Assembly (NCBI RefSeq): GCF_052088025.1
Contig: NZ_JBQCYD010000069.1
Location: 1-6,913 of the forward strand
DNA: 6,913 bases
Reading direction: 5' to 3'
DNA from: Anaeromonas sp052088025
Lineage (GTDB): Bacteria > Bacillota > Clostridia > Tissierellales > SIT17
Shown: positions 1 to 5,577 of the stretch, in pieces
Numbering within the stretch: the stretch's first letter is position 1
Layout: each line of letters begins with the position of its first letter
Made by a program: the position numbers and the translations under genes
The notes under the pieces: generated by a model
The model's input: only the letters and a program-made list of their open reading frames with translations
What the model was told of the DNA's origin: nothing
Database searches by the model: none

Positions 1-55
1 ACTAATAACAATCCACTAAAAAAACTTTTCATTTTCCTAGCCTCCTTATTTTTAA
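1..55. repeat. Terminal direct repeat, left copy (circular join)
   Basis: These 55 bases are identical to positions 6859-6913. A perfect end-to-end repeat of this size is what an assembler leaves when it walks round a circular molecule, so the two copies are most likely one sequence in the cell. This copy holds the start codon (complement of 30-32) and ribosome binding site of the membrane protein gene annotated at 6543-6890. Confidence 0.93.
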
Positions 56-85
56 ATTAAATAAAATAATTATTATGATAAGGTT

Positions 86-125
86 AAAATAAAAAATCGG
101 ATAAAGTGTAAATGACACTCTATCC
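86..125 (-). terminator. Rho-independent terminator of the mob operon
   Basis: Read on the minus strand, an 11-bp stem with one mismatch (arms 115-125 and 99-109, loop of five) is followed at once by GATTTTTTATTTT (98-86). Hairpin plus T-tract is the classic intrinsic terminator layout. It lies 58 bases past the stop codon of the 152-codon membrane protein gene, so it probably ends the mob transcript. The membrane protein gene that follows across the circular join would then need its own promoter in the AT-rich stretch 33-90, where no convincing one is visible. Confidence 0.8.
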
Positions 126-182
126 TAATCACCAAATACACTGTTTGTTTTTATATAATATATATTATTAAAACTAAATAAT

Positions 183-641
183 TTAACTTTTAACCTCCTT
201 AGACTGCTTATAAAAACTTGTAACAAATAAATATCCGAACATTAACTGAGAAGCAATAATAAAACTGGAATCATTCTTAAAGAATATAAACATGGGATAA
301 GTTAATATTTTATAGATTGGATTTTCAATAAATCGATACATAGCAAAGAAACTCATTGAAAAATATAAAGTTGGAACAACCATTAAAAATATTTTAGATA
401 AATTAATCTTCCAAGAGCCTGATTTTTTAATTTCGCCGACTATATAATCTAAGCCTAATACGGTACCTACGCCTATTTTAACAATCATAGACATTACTAT
501 ATAAGTAAGACCTACATCAAAAGTTTCTTTTTGATATATAGCTCTTTGTCTTAATATATAGCTATCTAAGTATAATAAACCGAAAATTAATAATATATAA
601 AATAAATACTTCTTCCAATCTTTATTCTTCATAGAACTCAT
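183..641 (-). CDS. Small polytopic membrane protein of unknown function
   Basis: This gene encodes a 152-residue hydrophobic protein with four probable membrane helices, at about residues 12-30, 44-66, 84-103 and 126-144. A basic N-terminus (KNKDWKK) precedes helix 1 and a charged tail ends the protein. I do not recognise a family, and no catalytic motif is visible. The ATG at 641 has GAAAGGAAG directly abutting it, which is too close for a normal ribosome binding site. The second ATG (residue 4, at 632) has the same GGAAG about nine bases upstream and may be the real start, giving 149 residues. The gene lies 26 bases after the 91-codon gene and is followed by a terminator, so it is probably the last gene of the mob operon. 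Small membrane proteins on such plasmids are sometimes immunity proteins, but nothing here proves that. Confidence 0.75.
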   Translation of the reverse strand: MSSMKNKDWKKYLFYILLIFGLLYLDSYILRQRAIYQKETFDVGLTYIVMSMIVKIGVGTVLGLDYIVGEIKKSGSWKINLSKIFLMVVPTLYFSMSFFAMYRFIENPIYKILTYPMFIFFKNDSSFIIASQLMFGYLFVTSFYKQSKEVKS

Positions 642-667
642 CTTCCTTTCAAATATATGAAATTATA

Positions 668-943
668 CTATTTTGCACTCTTAAGCCTTGCTATATCTGA
701 ATAATTGCTTGCTGTAACTATTTCAACAGTAGACAGGTCTTTTCTTAGTTGGTCGATAGAATCTTTTAACTCTAGATGTCTATTAGCATTTTTAGGATCT
801 AGTTCTCCAATCATTTCTTTAATCTCTTTTTGTCCATTTTGTAATTTGACTTGTCCTTCTTTAAGTTCTCTAATCTCTGATTTTATTGGATCTAATTCTT
901 CTTTAAGTATCGTTCTGATAGATTTCATTAATTCTTTATCCAT
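668..943 (-). CDS. Small coiled-coil protein following mob
   Basis: This gene encodes a 91-residue, highly charged, cysteine-free protein that looks almost wholly helical. Lys/Glu-rich heptad-like runs (residues about 8-45 and 55-75) suggest a dimeric coiled coil. No signal peptide or membrane segment is present, so it should be cytoplasmic. It sits 55 bases downstream of the relaxase gene on the same strand and just upstream of the membrane protein gene, so co-transcription is likely. A TATAAT lies in the gap (complement of 967-972) but has no good -35 partner, and no strong ribosome binding site precedes the ATG, so expression may be weak or coupled to mob. A role as a mobilisation accessory protein is inferred from position only; I do not recognise the family. 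Confidence 0.72.
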   Translation of the reverse strand: MDKELMKSIRTILKEELDPIKSEIRELKEGQVKLQNGQKEIKEMIGELDPKNANRHLELKDSIDQLRKDLSTVEIVTASNYSDIARLKSAK

Positions 944-998
944 TTTAAACAGCTACTTAATTTAATATTATACCCTAAATTCAACAAACTCTTTAAAT

Positions 999-2369
999 TT
1001 ATCTGCCACCAAGACTTGGACCTCTATTTTGAGATCTTTCTATTTTTTTAAAATGATCTATGTTTTCTTGAACTCCCTTGCTTATTCCTATTTTTTCATT
1101 GACCTCTGTAGCTAAGTCTTTTTCCCCGACTTGTTCTAACCAAGATTGAGTATAGCTATCTAAGGCATTTATTAAATTAATTTGCCTTTTATTTAAGCCA
1201 ATAGCATAATCTTCTTTATCGTGTACCAGTAAATTTATAGCTTTCATTTGATTAGTAAGAACACTAGCCAAATTGTCAGCCTTATCTTGTAAAGGCTCTA
1301 TCTTAGAGTTTTCCACCTCTAATTCTTTAATTTGTTCTTGTAGAAAGTCCACTTTTTCATTTATATTTAATTGGTCTTCATAAAGAAATTCATATTTATT
1401 TTTTATCTTTTTTACTTCTTGAAACTTAATATCAAATGCCTTATCTTTATCCTTTAATTCTCTGCCTCTTTTCTTCAATCTATCAGCTAAAAGGCTTAAT
1501 TCAACCTCTTTTCCTTCAAGTTTTTTAGTATATTTTGATACAGTTTTTTCTGTAACAGAATTATATTTTGCATTATTAGCTAGTTGTTCATAGTCTTTGT
1601 TTTCAAGAAAAACCTTGTTTAAAAAAGGGATTTTACTAGGTTTGAATTTTATTGATTTATTCATATACTTATCATATTGTTTTTCTATTTGTTCAGCATA
1701 AATCTTGTATTCATCAACTGTTAAATGCTTTCTATCAGTCTTTTTATCTATGATTTCTAGCTTATAATCCTTAGCTATTTCTTTTAAATATTCCTTTTCT
1801 CTTTCCTGCCATTTCATAGTGGAGTTGTTATTTCTTCCAGTACCCTTAGAAATGCCCATATTCTGATGTGCCTTTGTCAAACTGTTCCTAGTATCCAAAC
1901 CCCTCTTGTAGCCAGTAGCAACTGGTATATAATCGATATGAAGGTGTGGACTAGCTTCATCAAGGTGCATTTTCATATTAAAGACATAAAGGTTTGGATT
2001 TCTCTCCTGGAAGTCTCTAGCATATTTATCTAAAATATCTATAGCTTGTTGTTCATTTCCAGAGCCAAAACCGTGGGAATACTTATCTCCTACTTGAATA
2101 ACATTTTCATAAAATAATTTTTCATTATTTCCTGATTCCTTTATTTGTTTCATATAGCTTTTTATTTTTCTATCGTTTCTAGTTTGCTTTTGATTGTATT
2201 TTTCAACTGCTTCACTAAAACAATTTTCATAAGCATCTTTTAAAGATTCTTCTTTATAATTTATATTATCCTTTATTCTATTTGGATCTACATTATCATG
2301 AACAAATTCCCTATTATTATGTTCTAATGCACCTGATCCTGTAACAAATGAAATTGCAGCTCCTGACAT
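999..2369 (-). CDS. mob: MobV-family relaxase (plasmid mobilisation / Pre-Mob protein)
   Basis: The 456-residue protein belongs to the MobV (Mob_Pre) relaxases, which nick one strand at oriT and stay bound to the DNA end so that the plasmid can be mobilised by a helper conjugation system. The N-terminal motif EHNNREF (residues 16-22) followed by NVDPNR and INY matches motif I of pMV158 MobM, where the equivalent histidine is the catalytic residue (here H17). The metal-binding motif HLDEASPHLH spans residues 135-144. Residues about 280-390 are Lys/Glu-rich and probably coiled coil, as is usual for the C-terminal half of this family. Length is normal and the frame is intact. AAAGGAGG lies seven bases before the ATG and fixes the start. 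The promoter at 2432-2460 overlaps the oriT repeats, so the relaxase probably represses its own gene when bound there, as known for pMV158. No transfer-pore or coupling-protein genes are present, so the plasmid needs a helper. Confidence 0.96.
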   Translation of the reverse strand: MSGAAISFVTGSGALEHNNREFVHDNVDPNRIKDNINYKEESLKDAYENCFSEAVEKYNQKQTRNDRKIKSYMKQIKESGNNEKLFYENVIQVGDKYSHGFGSGNEQQAIDILDKYARDFQERNPNLYVFNMKMHLDEASPHLHIDYIPVATGYKRGLDTRNSLTKAHQNMGISKGTGRNNNSTMKWQEREKEYLKEIAKDYKLEIIDKKTDRKHLTVDEYKIYAEQIEKQYDKYMNKSIKFKPSKIPFLNKVFLENKDYEQLANNAKYNSVTEKTVSKYTKKLEGKEVELSLLADRLKKRGRELKDKDKAFDIKFQEVKKIKNKYEFLYEDQLNINEKVDFLQEQIKELEVENSKIEPLQDKADNLASVLTNQMKAINLLVHDKEDYAIGLNKRQINLINALDSYTQSWLEQVGEKDLATEVNEKIGISKGVQENIDHFKKIERSQNRGPSLGGR

Positions 2370-2400
2370 TTCATTTCCTCCTTTTTCTAAGATATCATCA

Positions 2401-2484
2401 GCGATAAATCCTTCTTAATCATCTTAATGTGATTATCGCCGATGTAACTACTATTGTCAATAGTAGTTACTCAATACTAGTTAC
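2401..2484 (-). other. oriT: Probable origin of transfer (oriT) for MobV
   Basis: Just upstream of mob lies a perfect 12-bp inverted repeat (2444-2455 and 2459-2470) with a three-base loop. Its right arm contains a second, competing repeat, TAGTA (2461-2465) with TACTA (2475-2479). The word AGTTAC recurs at 2465-2470 and 2479-2484. Flanking repeats GCGATAA (2401-2407) with TTATCGC (2433-2439), and TAATCA (2416-2421) with TGATTA (2430-2435), lie towards mob. Position before mob and overlapping alternative hairpins are typical of MobV origins. The exact nick site is not certain: TAGTAG/TTAC on the plus strand resembles the MobV core TAGTGTG/TTA, but MobV nicks usually lie on the mob coding strand. 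Confidence 0.68.
2432..2460 (-). promoter_or_regulatory. mob promoter overlapping oriT
   Basis: On the minus strand a perfect -35 box TTGACA (complement of 2455-2460) is followed by a 17-base spacer and a GATAAT -10 box (complement of 2432-2437, five of six matches). The -35 box spans the loop and the edges of the main oriT hairpin. Relaxase bound to oriT would cover this promoter, which suggests autoregulation as in pMV158. Confidence 0.78.
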
Positions 2485-2540
2485 GACACTTATGTGCCAA
2501 AACTAATTGAGCTCTGCGAGGCTTAAAGGCAATAAAAAAG

Positions 2541-2560
2541 AAACTTTAGAGACAAAGTTT
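2541..2560. repeat. Short hairpin AAACTTT/AAAGTTT
   Basis: Two 7-base arms (2541-2547 and 2554-2560) enclose a six-base loop. It is the first of four hairpins between oriT and the secreted-protein gene. The arms are A/T-rich and there is no clean T-tract, so a terminator role is only possible. Confidence 0.45.
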
Positions 2561-2569
2561 TCATTCATT

Positions 2570-2636
2570 TTTAATAAGTCCAGGTAGTATTATTTTGAGG
2601 AGTTCACTCAAAAAATCTCCACCTGGACTTATTAAA
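2570..2636. repeat. Large inverted repeat with inner hairpin
   Basis: Perfect 16-bp arms (2570-2585 and 2621-2636, core AAGTCCAGGT / ACCTGGACTT) enclose 35 bases that contain their own 7-bp hairpin, TTTTGAG (2593-2599) with CTCAAAA (2607-2613). The structure could form on either strand. Candidate roles are an accessory oriT or single-strand-origin structure, a structured RNA, or the ends of a lost small element; the sequence does not decide between them. Confidence 0.75.
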
Positions 2637-2730
2637 TTTCATCTGCTTTTAAAGAATTAGGCTAAGGCGAAGCAGAATATAAAGTTTCTGATTCTTCCCC
2701 TTAGCCTTAATATATTTTAGCAGATGAAAT
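2636..2730. repeat. Three-tier nested palindrome (95 nt)
   Basis: Outer 12-bp arms (2636-2647 and 2719-2730, core CATCTGCT / AGCAGATG), middle 9-bp arms AGGCTAAGG (2659-2667) and CCTTAGCCT (2699-2707), and inner arms CAGAA (2673-2677) and TTCTG (2686-2690) stack into one long stem with an eight-base apical loop. It abuts the preceding inverted repeat, sharing base 2636. There is no open frame of note inside. A structured RNA, a single-stranded DNA hairpin used in transfer or replication, or a decayed miniature transposable element are all possible. Confidence 0.75.
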
Positions 2731-2747
2731 CACTCTTTTATAATTTT

Positions 2748-2774
2748 CTAAGCCATTAAAGATTTAAGGCTTAG
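2748..2774. repeat. Hairpin CTAAGCC/GGCTTAG
   Basis: Arms CTAAGCC (2748-2754) and GGCTTAG (2768-2774) continue inward, after one bulged base, into TTAAA (2756-2760) and TTTAA (2763-2767). The GGCTTAG/CTAAGCC word is related to the middle arms of the preceding nested palindrome. It lies 77 bases past the stop of the secreted-protein gene and could end its transcript, although no T-tract follows. Confidence 0.5.
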
Positions 2775-2792
2775 CTCTTAAAAATATAAATT

Positions 2793-2881
2793 TCATACTA
2801 CATCAAATACCTTGTTTATCTTATACTCTGCCCTTAAGATTTCAAACTCCCTAATTTGCCCTGAAAGTAGTTTGAACTCCT
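2793..2881 (-). pseudogene. Possible C-terminal coding remnant after the secreted-protein gene
   Basis: In the +1 frame relative to the upstream secreted-protein gene, the minus strand reads a short stretch with protein-like composition. It includes GQIREFEILRAEY and KINKVFDVV and ends at TGA (complement of 2793-2795). It has no start codon of its own; an in-frame TGA lies a few codons upstream. It may be the end of a gene lost by recombination, or a chance open frame of about 28 codons. I cannot name a family. Confidence 0.25.
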
Positions 2882-3417
2882 GGTATCACTTTATATTTTT
2901 TAAAATCTAAAGAATATGCACTTCCTGATAAGTATGCAACACCACCATTATTTTTATTCATTGTTACAGCCCCACTAACTGTAGAACCTAAAGCTCCTAA
3001 ACCACCTATCACTGCATCCCTACTAAATCCTGAATAGTATCTAAGTTTTACAAGTCCTTCGAAATTATATGGCCATGCCGTTGCAGGTCTAACAGACCAA
3101 TATACAATTCTTCCAGAATCTCCTGCATAAATACTAGAATATCCCCCTGGTCCTGTGGCAGAAGAAAATGGAGTGATTCTAGGTTCAGTATTGCTTACAA
3201 TACTATCTGGATGATTTAAAATAAAATCTGAAATTTCTTTGTCATTACCTAGATCCCAAACGGTGATTTCATCATCTTCATAAGTAACTGTACCTATTTC
3301 TTTTAGCTTCTCTAATTCACTTTCAAAGGCTTCGTCTGCCTTATCAACTGCTAAAGCAGGAATAGATATAACTAAAAGAGATAAAACAATAAAAAAAACT
3401 GAAAAAAATCTTTTCAT
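2851..3417 (-). CDS. Secreted protein of unknown family
   Basis: This is a 188-residue exported protein. The N-terminus MKRFF leads into a hydrophobic core (residues about 5-20) and an ALA signal-peptidase I site, so cleavage after A23 is predicted and the protein should be released or wall-associated. No lipobox cysteine, LPxTG motif or second membrane helix is present, and the mature part has no cysteine. Residues 24-85 are acidic (EDDEITVWDLGNDKE). Residues 86-188 are rich in Gly, Ser, Tyr and aromatic residues, suggesting a beta-rich domain. An in-frame ATG 16 codons upstream (3465) exists, but the start at 3417 is preferred: AAAGGGG lies eight bases before it and the signal peptide begins exactly there. 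The gene is divergent from the gene at 3488. A bacteriocin-like or surface role is conceivable, but I recognise no family. Confidence 0.82.
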   Translation of the reverse strand: MKRFFSVFFIVLSLLVISIPALAVDKADEAFESELEKLKEIGTVTYEDDEITVWDLGNDKEISDFILNHPDSIVSNTEPRITPFSSATGPGGYSSIYAGDSGRIVYWSVRPATAWPYNFEGLVKLRYYSGFSRDAVIGGLGALGSTVSGAVTMNKNNGGVAYLSGSAYSLDFKKYKVIPGVQTTFRAN

Positions 3418-3447
3418 ACTTAACACCCCTTTTATATCTTTTGTTTC

Positions 3448-3459
3448 TATTGTACAATA
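3448..3459. promoter_or_regulatory. Palindrome in the divergent promoter region (possible operator)
   Basis: TATTGTACAATA is a perfect 12-bp palindrome in the 70-base gap between the divergent genes starting at 3417 (minus) and 3488 (plus). It carries TACAAT, a fair -10 box, on both strands, so it could be an operator shared by two facing promoters. The -35 boxes are poor on both sides, so promoter assignment is uncertain. Confidence 0.45.
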
Positions 3460-3487
3460 TATCATAAAAGGACATGGAGTGATAGTA

Positions 3488-3811
3488 ATGGAACAAACTT
3501 ATAATAATTATTACGAAGATTTTTTGAAAGGATTTTGTAGAATTAATGATATTTATTTAGATTTAAAATTTGAAAAGATAGAGGGAATGATTGCTATTAA
3601 TATTAAAAACACCCTTAAAAATGGTGTTAGCCTAGATTGTCTAAGAGTAATCGATTTTATTTATCGAACAGTTATACCTTTCAATATCCAATATACTCAG
3701 ACTTTACATTTGTATCCTGGCGGAAAAGAATTAGAAAAAGTTACTATATTGTTTACTGAAGATGATTATAAGTTAATAAATAAAAACCTTGAAAGTCCAA
3801 TAAGAAGTTAA
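3488..3811 (+). CDS. Hypothetical cytoplasmic protein, 107 residues
   Basis: This gene encodes a soluble 107-residue protein with no signal peptide or membrane helix and mixed alpha/beta character. Two cysteines are present, in GFCRIND and SLDCLRV. I do not recognise the family. The ATG at 3488 is preferred over an in-frame GTG at 3479 because GGAGTGA lies about five to eight bases before it. It is the only intact plus-strand gene of clear standing, is divergent from the secreted-protein gene, and its stop codon lies inside the 44-bp palindromic terminator. The divergent pairing with a secreted protein would suit an immunity or regulatory partner, but no DNA-binding helix-turn-helix is apparent, so the role is open. 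Confidence 0.72.
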   Translation: MEQTYNNYYEDFLKGFCRINDIYLDLKFEKIEGMIAINIKNTLKNGVSLDCLRVIDFIYRTVIPFNIQYTQTLHLYPGGKELEKVTILFTEDDYKLINKNLESPIRS

Positions 3812-3851
3812 ACAACCCTAGTTTAGAAATTTCTAAACTAGGGTTGTTTAA
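3808..3851. terminator. Perfect 44-bp palindrome, probable bidirectional terminator
   Basis: Positions 3808-3829 and 3830-3851 are exact reverse complements (core ACCCTAGTTTAGAAA), with no spacer. It lies between the convergent ends of the plus-strand 107-codon gene and the minus-strand rep remnant, where a two-way terminator is expected. The T-tracts on either side are short, so it is not a textbook intrinsic terminator. Confidence 0.7.
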
Positions 3852-3853
3852 AA

Positions 3854-4036
3854 TTAAAAGTTATCAATTCGATCTCCTAAATTTAATCTAGTAGATTTTT
3901 CTTTTAACTTTAATGAATAATGTACTAAATCATCATAAAATCGGATTGTAATATTTCCATCAGCTTTATCAAAATTAATTCTTGAAAACCAACCAGTTAT
4001 ATACTCAAATTTTCTTACTTTTATTGGTTTAAACAA
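3854..4036 (-). pseudogene. Fragment of a second Rep_3 initiator gene
   Basis: This 60-codon open frame starts only with TTG (4036) and carries a piece of a replication initiator. Residues 11-50 (EYITGWFS ... LKLKEKSTR) align without gaps to residues 85-124 of the full Rep encoded at 4385-5341, with 31 of 40 identical by direct count. The match lies at the end of the first winged-helix domain. Both flanks are unrelated to Rep: an eight-residue lead-in and a ten-residue tail. The DNA is also clearly similar (3895-4013 against 4977-5095) but diverged, so this is a relic of a related rep gene rather than a recent copy. It follows the 67-codon gene in the same reading frame, separated only by that gene's stop and seven codons. 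It has no ribosome binding site of note and is unlikely to be functional. Confidence 0.85.
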
Positions 4037-4057
4037 AGAGCAAACAAGAATAGAATT

Positions 4058-4261
4058 TTACAATCCAAGACTTTCGATTAACTCTTCAAAACTATTATAA
4101 TATCCCCCACCATTCCAAAACACCATTTTATCATCTTGATCATAGCCATTTGCTTTAATAAATTGCTTGTTTTCCTCGTTAAATAAAATCAAATAATCCT
4201 TTTGAATATCTAAAATCAAAACTTCTCCAGCACCAGTATTTACTCTTTTACCTACTTTCAT
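4058..4261 (-). CDS. Small hypothetical protein, 67 residues
   Basis: This gene encodes a 67-residue, slightly acidic, cytoplasmic protein with probable beta-strands (KRVNTGAGEVLILDI, DYLILFNE) and an aromatic, glycine-rich segment (FWNGGGYYNSFEEL). The composition suggests a small beta-barrel fold, but I do not recognise the family. AAAGGAGTG lies seven bases before the ATG, a strong ribosome binding site that supports a real gene. It lies 123 bases downstream of rep on the same strand and has its own likely promoter (4283-4311). The rep fragment follows in the same frame. A role in copy control or maintenance can be guessed from position only. Confidence 0.7.
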   Translation of the reverse strand: MKVGKRVNTGAGEVLILDIQKDYLILFNEENKQFIKANGYDQDDKMVFWNGGGYYNSFEELIESLGL

Positions 4262-4282
4262 CTTAAAACACTCCTTTAATAA

Positions 4283-4311
4283 ATTATATTCTAAAAAACA
4301 AGGCTTTTAAA
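4283..4311 (-). promoter_or_regulatory. Probable promoter of the 67-codon gene
   Basis: On the minus strand a perfect TATAAT (complement of 4283-4288) lies 17 bases after TTTAAA (complement of 4306-4311, four of six matches to TTGACA). It ends about 20 bases before the start codon. A weak inverted repeat, AAGGCTT (4300-4306) with AAGCCTT (4375-4381), spans the gap after rep. Confidence 0.5.
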
Positions 4312-4384
4312 TGCTTTCTAAGAGCTTTAAATTATTTATAAATACAATAGGTATATTGATAAATAGCCACTTACAAGCCTTTAT

Positions 4385-5341
4385 TTACCTTTCGATATAA
4401 TAATCTAAACTTATCTGACCTATAGCTGAAGCATAATCATTTTCCAAAGCCTTTAAAAGATATGAATAAGAATTTCTTGCTTTGTTTTTTATGTGATTAT
4501 AATTAAGTCTTACATATTCAAATAAATCTATATCCTCATTGCCAGCTTTTTCAACTGATTTTTCATATAAATTCATAATTTGAGTTGAGCTAAAGTTCTC
4601 ATTTTTCAAACCCATTTTAGTTTTCATTTTTCTAATATCATAAAATTCATTTAAAAAATCAATGTAAACTTTTTTGTCCTGATCCTTTGCTTCTATGGTA
4701 AATAGAATACTTGTTATTCTTCTACCTGTTTTTATTTTTTCATAATCTATATTTAGGTCTGTATATTCGTTGATTTCATCTTTAGCAACTTTTAAAACCC
4801 TTCTTTCTAAGTCATAAAACCTTGAATACATACTTTCTTCCATTCCTAAACATTCTTTAAATTTATCCAACTTAAATTCCCTTTTCCCAATAGTTTCATA
4901 CTGTTTTAAAAGTTCATAAATCCTTATTGAGTAAGTACTTTTCATTGAAAGAATATTTTTTAGCTCATATCTTGTAAATCGTTCCTTTAATTTTAATAAA
5001 TATGGAACTAAATCTTCATCAAATCTTATAGTTATATTTCCATCTCCTTTGTCAAAATTAACTCCTGAAAACCAACCAGTAATATACTCAGATTTTTCTG
5101 TATCTATTATTATTTCTTTTCTCCTAAGATTTCTAGCGATATTTCTTACTTGTTCATAGTTTCTATCTGTGATGTTTAAAATCTCAATAAATTCACTTAT
5201 ATTTAAGCTTATAGAATTAAATTTTTCATCGTTTCTATCTAGCTTTGAAACAGCACACAATACCATTTTCTGCTCGTTTAAATTTAAATTATAATTTGCA
5301 GATATCAAATCATTGGATTTTACAACTAACTTATTTGTCAT
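4385..5341 (-). CDS. rep: Rep_3-family replication initiator protein
   Basis: This 318-residue protein is the plasmid's replication initiator. Rep_3 proteins (RepA/RepE type) bind iterons, open the origin and recruit host replication proteins for theta replication. The N-terminal signature VVKSNDLISANYNLNLNEQK (residues 6-25) is typical of the family and begins the first winged-helix domain (to about 130). A second winged-helix domain covers about 135-218 and holds the GRRITSILFTI strand (207-217). The C-terminal 100 residues are helical and less conserved. Length is normal and the frame is intact. GAGGGA lies about six bases before the ATG. The promoter at 5365-5393 lies between the gene and three iterons, so Rep bound near it probably regulates its own synthesis and copy number. 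A diverged fragment of a related rep lies downstream. Confidence 0.95.
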   Translation of the reverse strand: MTNKLVVKSNDLISANYNLNLNEQKMVLCAVSKLDRNDEKFNSISLNISEFIEILNITDRNYEQVRNIARNLRRKEIIIDTEKSEYITGWFSGVNFDKGDGNITIRFDEDLVPYLLKLKERFTRYELKNILSMKSTYSIRIYELLKQYETIGKREFKLDKFKECLGMEESMYSRFYDLERRVLKVAKDEINEYTDLNIDYEKIKTGRRITSILFTIEAKDQDKKVYIDFLNEFYDIRKMKTKMGLKNENFSSTQIMNLYEKSVEKAGNEDIDLFEYVRLNYNHIKNKARNSYSYLLKALENDYASAIGQISLDYYIER

Positions 5342-5364
5342 TTAAATCCCTCTTTTTATTTTTA

Positions 5365-5393
5365 ATCCTAACTTAATCTTGTTGTGTTGTCAA
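5365..5393 (-). promoter_or_regulatory. rep promoter
   Basis: On the minus strand a perfect TTGACA (complement of 5388-5393) is followed by a 17-base spacer and TAGGAT (complement of 5365-5370, four of six matches). It lies directly between the iterons and the rep start codon, a usual place for a promoter repressed by Rep. Confidence 0.82.
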
Positions 5394-5416
5394 CGATTAC
5401 TTCTTGTCGTTGTCGT

Positions 5417-5482
5417 TCTATTTCAGTTTTTTGTCGTCTCTATTTCAGTTTTTTGTCGTCTCTATTTCAGTTTTTTGTCGTC
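5417..5482. repeat. Three perfect 22-bp tandem iterons
   Basis: Units at 5417-5438, 5439-5460 and 5461-5482 are identical; each contains TATTTCAGTTTTTTGTCGTC. The 22-bp period is two helical turns, so Rep molecules would bind the same DNA face. The preceding TTGTCGTTGTCGT (5405-5417) looks like a degenerate, out-of-phase partial unit. Confidence 0.95.
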
Positions 5483-5530
5483 TTATCGACTCTGAACTCC
5501 TTGCAAACAGTGATGTCTAGGCCTCGTAAA

Positions 5531-5550
5531 AGTAGTTAAAAGTAGTTAAA
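5531..5550. repeat. Tandem 10-bp repeat in the origin
   Basis: AGTAGTTAAA occurs twice in tandem (5531-5540 and 5541-5550) in the A/T-rich part of the origin. Such repeats in iteron plasmids can mark the DNA unwinding site; here that is inferred from position. Confidence 0.6.
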
Positions 5551-5577
5551 GAGTTATTACTATATCTTTCTATCTCT

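Noticed and set aside
705..965. 86-codon plus-strand frame
   Set aside because: It is antisense to the coiled-coil protein gene at 668-943, and its Ser/Leu/Cys-rich composition is the mirror of that Lys/Glu-rich gene. It has no ribosome binding site.
944..998. TATAAT upstream of the 91-codon gene as a separate promoter
   Set aside because: No acceptable -35 box lies 16-18 bases upstream, so it is mentioned with the gene but not called as a promoter.
2570..2730. Inverted repeats as ends of an insertion sequence
   Set aside because: There is no transposase frame between or beside them and no flanking target-site duplication was seen, so only a decayed miniature element remains possible.
5417..5482. 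Iterons considered as a CRISPR array
   Set aside because: The units are directly abutting with no spacers and lie upstream of a Rep_3 gene, so they are iterons.
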